From: Cedecea selenatireducens
GTDB lineage: Bacteria > Pseudomonadota > Gammaproteobacteria > Enterobacterales > Enterobacteriaceae
Length of the DNA: 64,000 nucleotides
Assembly: GCF_042138895.1 (NCBI RefSeq)
Contig: NZ_JBHIKW010000017.1
Location: 1 to 64,000, forward strand
Reading direction: 5' to 3'
Shown piece after piece: positions 54,933 through 62,406 of this stretch (the first letter of the stretch is position 1; each line of letters opens with the position of its first letter). Under the pieces are notes generated by a model. That model did no database searches. It was not told where the DNA came from and saw nothing but the letters and a program-made list of their open reading frames with translations. The translations under genes were made by a program, and so were the position numbers.

Positions 54933-55929
54933 GCCCATCGTATTTAGCGGCGCGCAGCCGTCAGGCGAATTAACCATTGGCAACTACATGGGTGCGCTGC
55001 GTCAGTGGGTAAACATGCAGGATGATTATCACTGTATTTACTGCATCGTTGATCAGCATGCGATTACCGTTCGTCAGGACCCGACCGCGCTGCGTAAAGC
55101 GACGCTGGACACCCTGGCGCTGTATCTGGCCTGCGGCATTGACCCGAAAAAGAGCACCATTTTCGTTCAGTCCCACGTGCCTGAGCACGCGCAGCTGAGC
55201 TGGGTGCTGAACTGCTACACCTATTTCGGCGAGCTGAGCCGTATGACTCAGTTCAAGGACAAGTCCGCCCGCTACGAAGAAAACATCAACGCCGGTTTGT
55301 TCGACTATCCGGTGCTGATGGCGGCAGACATTCTGCTGTATCAGACCAATCAGGTCCCGGTGGGTGAAGACCAGAAGCAGCACCTGGAGCTGAGCCGCGA
55401 CATTGCAGGCCGCTTTAACGCGCTGTACGGCGACATCTTCAAAGTGCCTGAGCCGTTTATTCCTAAGTCCGGCGCCCGCGTGATGTCCCTGCTTGAGCCG
55501 ACGAAAAAGATGTCTAAGTCTGACGATAACCGCAATAACGTTATCGGCCTGCTGGAAGACCCGAAATCCGTAGTGAAGAAAATCAAACGCGCGGTGACCG
55601 ACTCCGAAGAGCCGCCTGTCGTGCGTTACGATGTGAAAGAGAAGGCCGGGGTATCTAACCTGCTGGATATTCTTTCCGGCGTTACAGGCAAAGCGATTCC
55701 TGAGCTTGAAGCCAGCTTTGAAGGCAAAATGTATGGTCACCTGAAAGGCGAAGTGGCGGAAGCCGTGTCCGGTATGCTGACCGAGCTTCAGGAGCGCTAT
55801 CACCGTTACCGCAACGATGAAGCTTTCCTGCAGCAGGTGATGAAAGAGGGCTCAGAAAAAGCGCGAGCTCGCGCCGGTGAGACGCTGAAAAAGGTGTATG
55901 AAGCGATCGGTTTTGTCGCTCACCCATAA
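54925..55929 (+). CDS. trpS: Tryptophanyl-tRNA synthetase
   Basis: Charges tRNA-Trp (class Ic). The 334-residue protein has the HIGH-equivalent TIGN at residues 17-20 and KMSKS at 195-199, with GEDQKQHLELSRDIA in the active-site region. E. coli TrpS has 334 residues. It is the last gene of the aroK-to-trpS cluster and is followed by a strong terminator. Confidence 0.98.
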   Translation: MSKPIVFSGAQPSGELTIGNYMGALRQWVNMQDDYHCIYCIVDQHAITVRQDPTALRKATLDTLALYLACGIDPKKSTIFVQSHVPEHAQLSWVLNCYTYFGELSRMTQFKDKSARYEENINAGLFDYPVLMAADILLYQTNQVPVGEDQKQHLELSRDIAGRFNALYGDIFKVPEPFIPKSGARVMSLLEPTKKMSKSDDNRNNVIGLLEDPKSVVKKIKRAVTDSEEPPVVRYDVKEKAGVSNLLDILSGVTGKAIPELEASFEGKMYGHLKGEVAEAVSGMLTELQERYHRYRNDEAFLQQVMKEGSEKARARAGETLKKVYEAIGFVAHP

Positions 55930-55941
55930 TTTTTCCCTATG

Positions 55942-55975
55942 AATAACCCGCCGCCTGGCGGGTTATTTCTTTTTT
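55942..55975 (+). terminator. Rho-independent terminator of trpS
   Basis: AATAACCCGCC and GGCGGGTTATT form an 11-bp stem with a GCCT loop, followed by a T-rich tail. It separates trpS from the yhf operon, which implies that the latter has its own promoter. Confidence 0.92.
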
Positions 55976-55992
55976 GTGACCCCATTCTCCTT

Positions 55993-56061
55993 TTGTCATT
56001 TTCCCCTTTGCCATCTATATTCAATTTTATGAAGATATATTCATTCAATAAATTGAAGATA
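55993..56061 (+). promoter_or_regulatory. yhfZ promoter with tandem operator-like repeats
   Basis: TTGTCA (55993-55998) and TATATT (56016-56021) lie 17 bases apart, each one base off consensus, and would start transcription near 56028. Two inverted repeats use the same half-sites: TATATTCA (56016-56023) N6 TGAAGATA (56030-56037), and TATATTCA (56036-56043) N10 TGAAGATA (56054-56061). Their centres are 22 bases apart, about two helical turns. The first overlaps the -10 box, so a protein bound there should repress. YhfZ, encoded directly downstream, is the obvious candidate. Confidence 0.6.
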
Positions 56062-56065
56062 ACAG

Positions 56066-56971
56066 ATGAGCCGCAGCTTTATTAAAAAAGAGGGCGTAGC
56101 CCAATCCAGTCTGGCCCGTTATTTACTGGGTGAGAAATGTGGTAACAGACTGAAAACCATCGATGAGTTAGCCGGTGAGTGCGGTTTTTCCGTAGGCCTG
56201 ACGCAGGCGGCCTTGAAGACGCTGGAGAAGGCTGGCGCCGTGAGCGTTGAGCGCCGCGGCCGCAACGGCAGCTACCTGTTGAGCATGGATAACAAAGCCC
56301 TATTGGCGTTCGCGGATATCGGCAATGTAGTGTGTGCTATGCCGCTGCCGTACACCCGGCTTTATGAAGGGCTTGCCAGCGGCTTAAAGGCGCAGTTTGA
56401 CGGGATTCCGTTTTACTACGCCCACATGCGAGGGTCTGATGCTCGCGTGGAATGTTTGCTGAATGGGGTTTATGACCTTGCCGTGGTCTCCAGGCTGGCG
56501 GCGGACAGCTACCTCAGCAATCCGGGCATTTTTACCGCCCTGGCGCTGGGACCGCATACCTACGTCGGCGAGCATAAGCTGATTTGCCGCGCCGGGCAGC
56601 AGGAGAGTATCCGCCGTATCGGCATTGACCCACGTTCTGCGGATCAGCGCATCATGACGGATGTCTACTTTGCCGGCCAGGATGTGGAAATACTCGACGT
56701 GTCGTACCACGAGTGCCTGAACCGCATTGCGAAAGGCAATATTGATGCGGTGATTTGGAACGTCAGCAACGAGGCCGATCTGACGGCGCTGGGGCTGACG
56801 GCGCTGCCGCTCAGCGGCGATAAATGTTTCCTGGCGGCGTCGGAAGCAGTGGTGCTGACGCGAAGCGAAGATATCCCTATCCAGCAGCTGTTGAGAACGG
56901 TGGTGGATAAAAATGAACTGCTGGCGCATCAGCAAAGCGTGCTGAGCGGCGAACAGGAACCAAGCTATTGA
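56066..56971 (+). CDS. yhfZ: YhfZ, GntR-like putative regulator
   Basis: A 301-residue protein with an N-terminal winged helix (about residues 15-70: SLARYLLGEKCGNRLKTIDE, then AGECGFSVGLTQAALKTLEK) and a C-terminal domain shaped like a type 2 periplasmic-binding fold (LLNGVYDLAVVSRLAADSYL, then NIDAVIWNVSNE). That is the layout of a one-component regulator sensing a small molecule. It is the first gene of the yhf operon and sits behind operator-like repeats, so it may control itself and the operon. No ligand is known to me. The next gene starts 14 bases beyond its stop. Confidence 0.88.
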   Translation: MSRSFIKKEGVAQSSLARYLLGEKCGNRLKTIDELAGECGFSVGLTQAALKTLEKAGAVSVERRGRNGSYLLSMDNKALLAFADIGNVVCAMPLPYTRLYEGLASGLKAQFDGIPFYYAHMRGSDARVECLLNGVYDLAVVSRLAADSYLSNPGIFTALALGPHTYVGEHKLICRAGQQESIRRIGIDPRSADQRIMTDVYFAGQDVEILDVSYHECLNRIAKGNIDAVIWNVSNEADLTALGLTALPLSGDKCFLAASEAVVLTRSEDIPIQQLLRTVVDKNELLAHQQSVLSGEQEPSY

Positions 56972-56985
56972 CAGAGGTAATCAGT

Positions 56986-57342
56986 ATGGAAGACCGGCTC
57001 AACCTGCTGTGTGAGGCAGGCGTCATCGACCGGGATATTTGCGATGGCATGAAGGCTGTGGTGACGCAGCTGGAAACCCGCTGGGCTATCCCGCTGCAGA
57101 ACGACCAGGGCGCGATGGCTATTACCCACATGGCTAATGCGCTGATGCGCAGTCGGCGAGGTGAGGAAGTCGGCCCGCTGGATGACGAGCTGCTGGCGGA
57201 GATTAAAACCGACAGCGTGTTTGGCGAAGTGGAGCAGGCGCATTATTCGCTGCTGGCTCCGTTCAACGTCAAGCTGCATCCGAACGAAGAAGGTTATCTG
57301 CTCGCTAACCTGTTCGGCCTGTGGCTGATTCATAAGAGCTAA
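56986..57342 (+). CDS. yhfY: YhfY, stand-alone PRD-domain protein
   Basis: 118 residues forming a single PTS regulation domain with no DNA- or RNA-binding part. THMANALMR matches the first PRD histidine motif, and HPNEEGYLLANLFGLWL fits the second, where the usual LH pair appears as LAN. ATG 56986 follows AGAGGTAA; an upstream TTG overlapping the yhfZ stop would add six residues. Located between the regulator yhfZ and the enzyme genes. A role in sensing PTS phosphorylation state is inferred, not shown. Confidence 0.85.
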   Translation: MEDRLNLLCEAGVIDRDICDGMKAVVTQLETRWAIPLQNDQGAMAITHMANALMRSRRGEEVGPLDDELLAEIKTDSVFGEVEQAHYSLLAPFNVKLHPNEEGYLLANLFGLWLIHKS

Positions 57343-57371
57343 CGGATTTACTGACAGCGGTTTTTCTCAAT

Positions 57372-57399
57372 CTAAATATTCAAAAAAATGATTATTTAG
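57372..57399 (+). promoter_or_regulatory. Operator-like inverted repeat upstream of yhfX
   Basis: CTAAATATTCA (57372-57382), six bases, then TGATTATTTAG (57389-57399): ten of eleven positions pair. The core ATATTCA-N6-TGA is the same as in the first repeat upstream of yhfZ, with identical spacing. It lies in an 89-base gap, 32 bases before yhfX. A weak promoter (CTGACA at 57351, AATATT at 57375) overlaps it. Confidence 0.5.
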
Positions 57400-57431
57400 G
57401 CTGGTTTATTTATCAGGTCGCGAGGCAAGGC

Positions 57432-58604
57432 ATGTTTATTGAGGCACTCAAGGCACAGAATCCGGCGTTGATTGATGCGGCCAGAACCCTCTGGCGGCAG
57501 GGCGCGGTGCTGCCCGATACCTGGATTATCGATGTCGATCAGGTTCTGGAAAACGGCCGGAAACTGCTCGCGGCCGCGCAGAAACACGGCATCACGCTCT
57601 ACTTTATGACCAAGCAGCTGGGGCGCAATCCGTGGCTTGCCAACAAACTGGTTGAGCTGGGCTTTAAAGGGGCGGTTGCCGTCGATTTTAAAGAGGCCAG
57701 AACGCTGCGTGCTGCAAATGTTCCCGTATCACATGTCGGCCACCTGGTGCAGGTTCCGGTCGCGCAGGTAGAAGAGAGCGTGAGCGGGGCGACGGAAATC
57801 ATCACGCTGTTTTCGCTGGAGAAAGCTCGTGAAGTCTCGGATGCCGCGCTGGCCAGCGGGCGTGTTCAGGCCGTCATGCTGAAAGTGTTTGCCGAGTACG
57901 ACCGCCTTTATCCGGGCCAGGAAGCCGGTTTCCCGCTTAACGAGCTGGATGACGTCGTGCGCGAGATCCGGTCGATGACGGGGATTCGGCTGACCGGCCT
58001 GACGCATTTCCCCTGCCTGCTTTGGAACGAAGAGCAGCAGCAAACGCAGCCGACCCGCAACCTGATGACGCTGCTGAAAGCGCGTGACCTGCTGCAGGAC
58101 CAGGGCATTGAGATTGAGCAAATTAATGCCCCATCGGCCTCCAGTTGCAACACGTTACCCATTCTTGCCGAACACGGCGTGACCCACGCGGAACCCGGCC
58201 ATGCGCTGACCGGCACTATCCCGGCAAACCAGCACGGTGACCAGCCGGAAGCCATTGCCATGCTCTACCTGACGGAAATCTCCCATCAGTTCCAGGGCAA
58301 AAGCTACTGCTTCGGTGGCGGATATTATCGTCGTGGCCATGCGCAGAATGCGCTGGTGTTTGACGCCGCCGGTCAATCGGAGTCTGCCCGGCTGCTGCCG
58401 CCAGACATCACCAGCATTGATTATCACCTTGCGCTGGAAGGCCGCTATCCCGTTGGTAGCCCGGTGGTGATGTGCTTCCGCACGCAGGTTTTTGTTACCC
58501 GCAGCGACGTGGCGCTGGTGTCCGGCATTCAAAGCGGGAATCCGCTACTTGAAGCGCTGTACGACAGCCTTGGTCACCCTATATCGAGAGGTCAGCATGA
58601 GTAA
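57432..58604 (+). CDS. yhfX: YhfX, alanine-racemase-fold PLP enzyme
   Basis: A 390-residue fold-type III PLP protein of unknown substrate. Lys61 in LYFMTKQLGRNP is where the Schiff-base lysine of the alanine racemase barrel is expected. VAVDFKEARTLRAANVPVSHVGHL and the C-terminal beta domain (SPVVMCFRTQVFVTRSDVALVSGI) fit the family. A racemase or epimerase acting on an amino acid is likely; the substrate cannot be read from the sequence. It overlaps yhfW by eight bases. Confidence 0.88.
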   Translation: MFIEALKAQNPALIDAARTLWRQGAVLPDTWIIDVDQVLENGRKLLAAAQKHGITLYFMTKQLGRNPWLANKLVELGFKGAVAVDFKEARTLRAANVPVSHVGHLVQVPVAQVEESVSGATEIITLFSLEKAREVSDAALASGRVQAVMLKVFAEYDRLYPGQEAGFPLNELDDVVREIRSMTGIRLTGLTHFPCLLWNEEQQQTQPTRNLMTLLKARDLLQDQGIEIEQINAPSASSCNTLPILAEHGVTHAEPGHALTGTIPANQHGDQPEAIAMLYLTEISHQFQGKSYCFGGGYYRRGHAQNALVFDAAGQSESARLLPPDITSIDYHLALEGRYPVGSPVVMCFRTQVFVTRSDVALVSGIQSGNPLLEALYDSLGHPISRGQHE

Positions 58605-59841
58605 GTTTTTGGTGCTGGTGATAGACAGCTTCGGCGTGGGAGCGATGGACGATGTGCCGGCGGTTAGGCCGCAGGATATCGGGGCGAATACCTGCGGGCA
58701 TATCTTGCAGCATTTTCCTGAACTGCGCTTACCCACGCTTGAGAAGCTGGGGCTGATTAACGCGCTGGGCTTTGCCGCCAACGTTATGCAGGGGAACGTC
58801 GATGCCGTCTATGGAACCGCGGCGTTGCAGCATGAAGGCGGCGACACTTTTATGGGCCATCAGGAAATTCTGGGCACAAAGCCACAAACTCCATTACGTA
58901 TGCCGTTTTCCGACGTTATCGATGACGTTGAGCGAGCGTTAGTGAGTGCGGGCTGGGAGGTTGAACGCAAGGGCGGCGAGCTGCAATTCCTGTGGGTGAA
59001 CCAGGCTGTTGCCGTTGGCGATAATCTTGAGGCCGATCTCGGGCAGGTGTTTAACATCAGCGCCAATCTCAGCGCGATACCGTTTGAGCAGGTACGCGCC
59101 ATTGGCGAAGTGGTACGGCGCTGCGTGAAGGTCGGGCGGGTGATTGCTTTTGGTGGCCTGCTTGAGAGCAGCGAACAGTTGATCGACGCCGCTGAAGAAA
59201 AACAGGGCCTTTATGTCGGCATTAATGCGCCGCGTTCCGGGGTATATAAAAGTGGGTTTCAGGTCGTGCACATGGGCTATGGCGTGGACGCTAGCGTCCA
59301 GGCTCCGCAGCAGCTGCATCAGGTCGGGGTTAAAACCGTGCTGGTGGGAAAGGTGGCCGACATCGCGATTAACCCACACGGCATCAGCTACCAGAATCTG
59401 GTCGACTCCCAGAGCATCCTCGATATCACCCGGGATGAGCTGAATAAACCCGGCCGCGCGTTTATCTGTACCAACATTCAGGAAACTGACCTGGCGGGCC
59501 ATGCGGAAGACGTTGCGCGCTACGCCGAGCGACTTGAGCTGGTAGATAAAAACCTGGCTTTGCTGATGGCGGATATGCAGGCGGGAGACTGCCTGGTGGT
59601 GATGGCCGACCACGGTAACGATCCGACTATCGGCCACAGCAAGCACACGCGTGAAAACGTCCCTTTGCTGGTGTGGCAGCCCGGCATAACAGGCGCTTAT
59701 CTGGGCGCACGCGCTACGCTTTCTGATGTAGGCGCAACGGTTTGTGACTTTTTCCGGGCAGCTGCGCCGCAGAACGGTACTTCGTTCCTGCCGCTGCTGA
59801 ATGTCTCTTCTGCACGTGGAGTGAATCATGACAGGGCATAA
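58597..59841 (+). CDS. yhfW: YhfW, phosphopentomutase-like metalloenzyme
   Basis: A 414-residue member of the alkaline phosphatase superfamily, related to phosphopentomutase DeoB. Metal-binding and catalytic motifs persist: Asp10 in VIDSFGVGAMDD, Thr84 in DTFMGHQEILG (aligned with the phosphorylated Thr of DeoB), and ADHGNDPT with a following KHTRENVPLLVW. That suggests a phosphosugar mutase or phosphatase rather than a dead homologue. I chose ATG 58597; it overlaps yhfX by eight bases. The C-terminus overlaps php by 14 bases. Confidence 0.88.
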   Translation: MSKFLVLVIDSFGVGAMDDVPAVRPQDIGANTCGHILQHFPELRLPTLEKLGLINALGFAANVMQGNVDAVYGTAALQHEGGDTFMGHQEILGTKPQTPLRMPFSDVIDDVERALVSAGWEVERKGGELQFLWVNQAVAVGDNLEADLGQVFNISANLSAIPFEQVRAIGEVVRRCVKVGRVIAFGGLLESSEQLIDAAEEKQGLYVGINAPRSGVYKSGFQVVHMGYGVDASVQAPQQLHQVGVKTVLVGKVADIAINPHGISYQNLVDSQSILDITRDELNKPGRAFICTNIQETDLAGHAEDVARYAERLELVDKNLALLMADMQAGDCLVVMADHGNDPTIGHSKHTRENVPLLVWQPGITGAYLGARATLSDVGATVCDFFRAAAPQNGTSFLPLLNVSSARGVNHDRA

Positions 59842-60718
59842 GCATATCGATCCATCGGGCTATACCTATGCCCATGAGCATCTTCATATCGATCTTTCCA
59901 GCTTCAAGGACAACATCGATTGCCGTCTGGATCAGTACGAGCTGATTTGCGGTGAGATGACGTCACTCTATGAGCAGGGCGTACGCAATATCATAGAAAT
60001 GACCAACCGCTATATGGGGCGTAACCCTCAGTTTATGCTGGATATCATGCGTGATACCGGTATGAACGTGATGGCCTGTACCGGTTATTATCAGCACGAT
60101 TTCTTCCCGCCGCACGTGGCGACCACGCCGGTGAAAGTGCTGGCGCAGGAGATGATCGATGAAATTGAAATCGGCATCGACGGCACGGCGTTAAAAGCCG
60201 GGATTATCGCGGAGATTGGCTCCAGCGTGGATGTGATTACGCCGGTAGAAGCCCGGGTATTTCAGGCGGCGGCCATCGCCCATCATGAGACCGGTCGGCC
60301 TATTTCGACCCATACCTCATTCAGCACCATGGGCCTTGAGCAACTGGCGCTCCTGAAGTCCTGGTGCGTGGATCTTTCCCGCGTCACCATCGGCCACTGT
60401 GACCTGAAAGATAACCTCGAAAACATCCTGCGGATGATTGACCTGGGCGCCTACGTTCAGTTCGATACCATCGGCAAAAACAGCTATTACCCGGACGAAA
60501 AACGCATTGCGATGCTGAGTGCGCTCAAAGAACGCGGCCTGCTCGACCACGTCATGCTGTCGATGGATATTACTCGCCGCTCTCATTTAAAAGCGAACGG
60601 CGGGCCTGGTTTTGATTATTTACTTACCACGTTTGTGCCGATGCTGCTGGAGGCCGGTTTCAGCCAGGCAGACATCGATTTGATGTTACGTGACAACCCC
60701 TCTGTCTTCTATAAGTAA
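59828..60718 (+). CDS. php: Phosphotriesterase homology protein
   Basis: A 296-residue metal hydrolase of the amidohydrolase superfamily, the E. coli PHP type. Ligands are visible: His16 and His18 in AHEHLH, Glu129 in GIIAEIGSS (in place of the carbamylated lysine of true phosphotriesterases), His162 in THTSFS, His190 in IGHCD and Asp247 in SMDITR. The natural substrate is not known; E. coli PHP lacks phosphotriesterase activity. It sits between yhfW and yhfU in the operon and overlaps yhfW by 14 bases. Confidence 0.93.
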   Translation: MTGHKHIDPSGYTYAHEHLHIDLSSFKDNIDCRLDQYELICGEMTSLYEQGVRNIIEMTNRYMGRNPQFMLDIMRDTGMNVMACTGYYQHDFFPPHVATTPVKVLAQEMIDEIEIGIDGTALKAGIIAEIGSSVDVITPVEARVFQAAAIAHHETGRPISTHTSFSTMGLEQLALLKSWCVDLSRVTIGHCDLKDNLENILRMIDLGAYVQFDTIGKNSYYPDEKRIAMLSALKERGLLDHVMLSMDITRRSHLKANGGPGFDYLLTTFVPMLLEAGFSQADIDLMLRDNPSVFYK

Positions 60719-60727
60719 GGATTTTCC

Positions 60728-61081
60728 ATGAAAAAGATCGGTGTCGCTGGCTTACAGCGCGAACTTATCAAACAAACCATCGAAACCGCCGCACCCGGCA
60801 GCTTCGAAGTGTTTATCTATAACGACATGGACGCCGCGCTGAAGGTGAAATCCGGGCAGCTTGATTACTACATTGGGGCCTGTAATACCGGGGCAGGTGC
60901 GGCGCTGTCTATCGCCATCGCGGTGATCGGCTACAACCGCAGCTGCACCATCGCCAAGCCCGGTATCAAAGCCAAAGAGGAGCAAATTGCCCGCCTGGTC
61001 TCAGAAGGCAAGGTGGCGTTTGGGCTCTCCGTGGAGCATATCGAGCATGCCATCCCGCTGCTGGTTAACCATTTAAAATAA
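60728..61081 (+). CDS. yhfU: YhfU, small soluble protein (DUF2620)
   Basis: 117 residues, soluble, with an alternating alpha/beta pattern: KIGVAGLQRELIKQTIE, then QLDYYIGACNTGAGAALSIA with a glycine-rich loop, and VAFGLSVEHIEHAIPLLVNHL at the end. The size and placement directly before the transporter gene yhfT recall a soluble partner such as a PTS EIIB, but I see no clear phosphorylation-site motif, so this is only a comparison. Ten bases separate it from yhfT. Confidence 0.85.
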   Translation: MKKIGVAGLQRELIKQTIETAAPGSFEVFIYNDMDAALKVKSGQLDYYIGACNTGAGAALSIAIAVIGYNRSCTIAKPGIKAKEEQIARLVSEGKVAFGLSVEHIEHAIPLLVNHLK

Positions 61082-61091
61082 AGGCATCCGT

Positions 61092-62396
61092 ATGGAATTT
61101 TACCTTCACCTTGTTGTTGTTGCCTTGCTTACCGGGATGACGGCTTTACTGGCGCACCGCTCAGCGGCGGTGTTTCATGACGGGATCCGACCGATTCTGC
61201 CGCAGCTTATCGAAGGCAATATGAATCGCCGCGAGGCGGGCAGTATCGCCTTTGGCCTGAGCATCGGCTTTGTGGCCTCGGTTGGGATCTCTTTTACCCT
61301 GAAGACCGGGCTGCTTAACAGCTGGCTGCTGTTCTTGCCGACCGACATCCTCGGCGTGCTGGCGGCGAACAGCGTGCTGGCCTTTGGGCTTGGCGCCGTC
61401 TGGGGCGTTCTGATCCTCACCTGCCTGGTGCCGGTGAATCACCTGCTGACCGCGCTGCCGGTAGACGTTCTCGGCTCGCTGGGCGAACTGAGTTCTCCGG
61501 TGGTTTCAGCCTTTGCGCTGTTCCCGCTGGTGGCGATTTTCTACCAGTTTGGCTGGAAGAACAGCCTGTTCGCGGCGGTGGTTGTGCTGCTAACCCGCGT
61601 GCTGGTGGTGCGTTTCTTCCCGCAGCTGAACCCTGAGTCCATCGAGATTTTCGTCGGTATGGTTATGCTGCTGGCGATTGCGATTTTTCAGGATCTGCGC
61701 GCTCGCGATAAGCATGAGCACGATGCTCACGGGCAGTCGGTGTTTGAGGAGCGTACCTCGAGGATCATTAAAAATCTGCCTTATATCGCCATCGTTGGTG
61801 GCCTGATCGCCACCGTTGCCAGCATGAAGCTCTTTGCAGGTAGCGAGGTGTCTATCTTTACGCTGGAAAAAGCCTACAAGATTGGCCTCGATCCAACCCA
61901 GTCCCAGAGTCTGATAGATCAGGCCGCGCTGGCCGAGTTTATGCGTGGCCTGGGCTTTGTGCCGATGATTGCCACGACGGCGCTGGCGACCGGGGTTTAT
62001 GCCGTGGCGGGGTTCACCTTTGTTTTTGCCGTAGGCTATCTGATTGCTAACCCGCTGCTCGCTTTTGTGGTCGGGGCGCTGGTGATTTCTGCCGAAGTCC
62101 TGCTGCTTCGTTCCATCGGGAAATGGCTGGGGCGTTATCCTTCGGTACGCAACGCCTCGGACAACATCCGTAACGCGATGAACATGCTGATGGAGATGGC
62201 GCTGCTGATTGGCTCTATCTTTGCCGCCATCAAGATGGCGGGCTATACCGGCTTCACCATCGCAACGGCGCTGTATTTCCTGAACGAATCGCTGGGCCGC
62301 CCGGTGCAGAAAATGGCCGCGCCGGTTGTGGCGGTGATGATAACCGGCATTGTGCTGAATATTCTCTTCTTCTGCGGCCTGTTTATCCCGGCCTAA
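61092..62396 (+). CDS. yhfT: YhfT, putative inner-membrane transporter
   Basis: A 434-residue polytopic protein with about ten to eleven membrane segments separated by short loops and one hydrophilic central loop (about residues 205-225: RDKHEHDAHGQSVFEERTSR). A second conserved-looking cytosolic stretch is ADLAEFMRG-like (DQAALAEFMRGLGF). The substrate is unknown. It is the only transport-type gene of the yhf operon, so it probably imports the pathway substrate, perhaps with YhfU. Confidence 0.86.
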   Translation: MEFYLHLVVVALLTGMTALLAHRSAAVFHDGIRPILPQLIEGNMNRREAGSIAFGLSIGFVASVGISFTLKTGLLNSWLLFLPTDILGVLAANSVLAFGLGAVWGVLILTCLVPVNHLLTALPVDVLGSLGELSSPVVSAFALFPLVAIFYQFGWKNSLFAAVVVLLTRVLVVRFFPQLNPESIEIFVGMVMLLAIAIFQDLRARDKHEHDAHGQSVFEERTSRIIKNLPYIAIVGGLIATVASMKLFAGSEVSIFTLEKAYKIGLDPTQSQSLIDQAALAEFMRGLGFVPMIATTALATGVYAVAGFTFVFAVGYLIANPLLAFVVGALVISAEVLLLRSIGKWLGRYPSVRNASDNIRNAMNMLMEMALLIGSIFAAIKMAGYTGFTIATALYFLNESLGRPVQKMAAPVVAVMITGIVLNILFFCGLFIPA

Positions 62397-62406
62397 GGGA
62401 GGTTGT

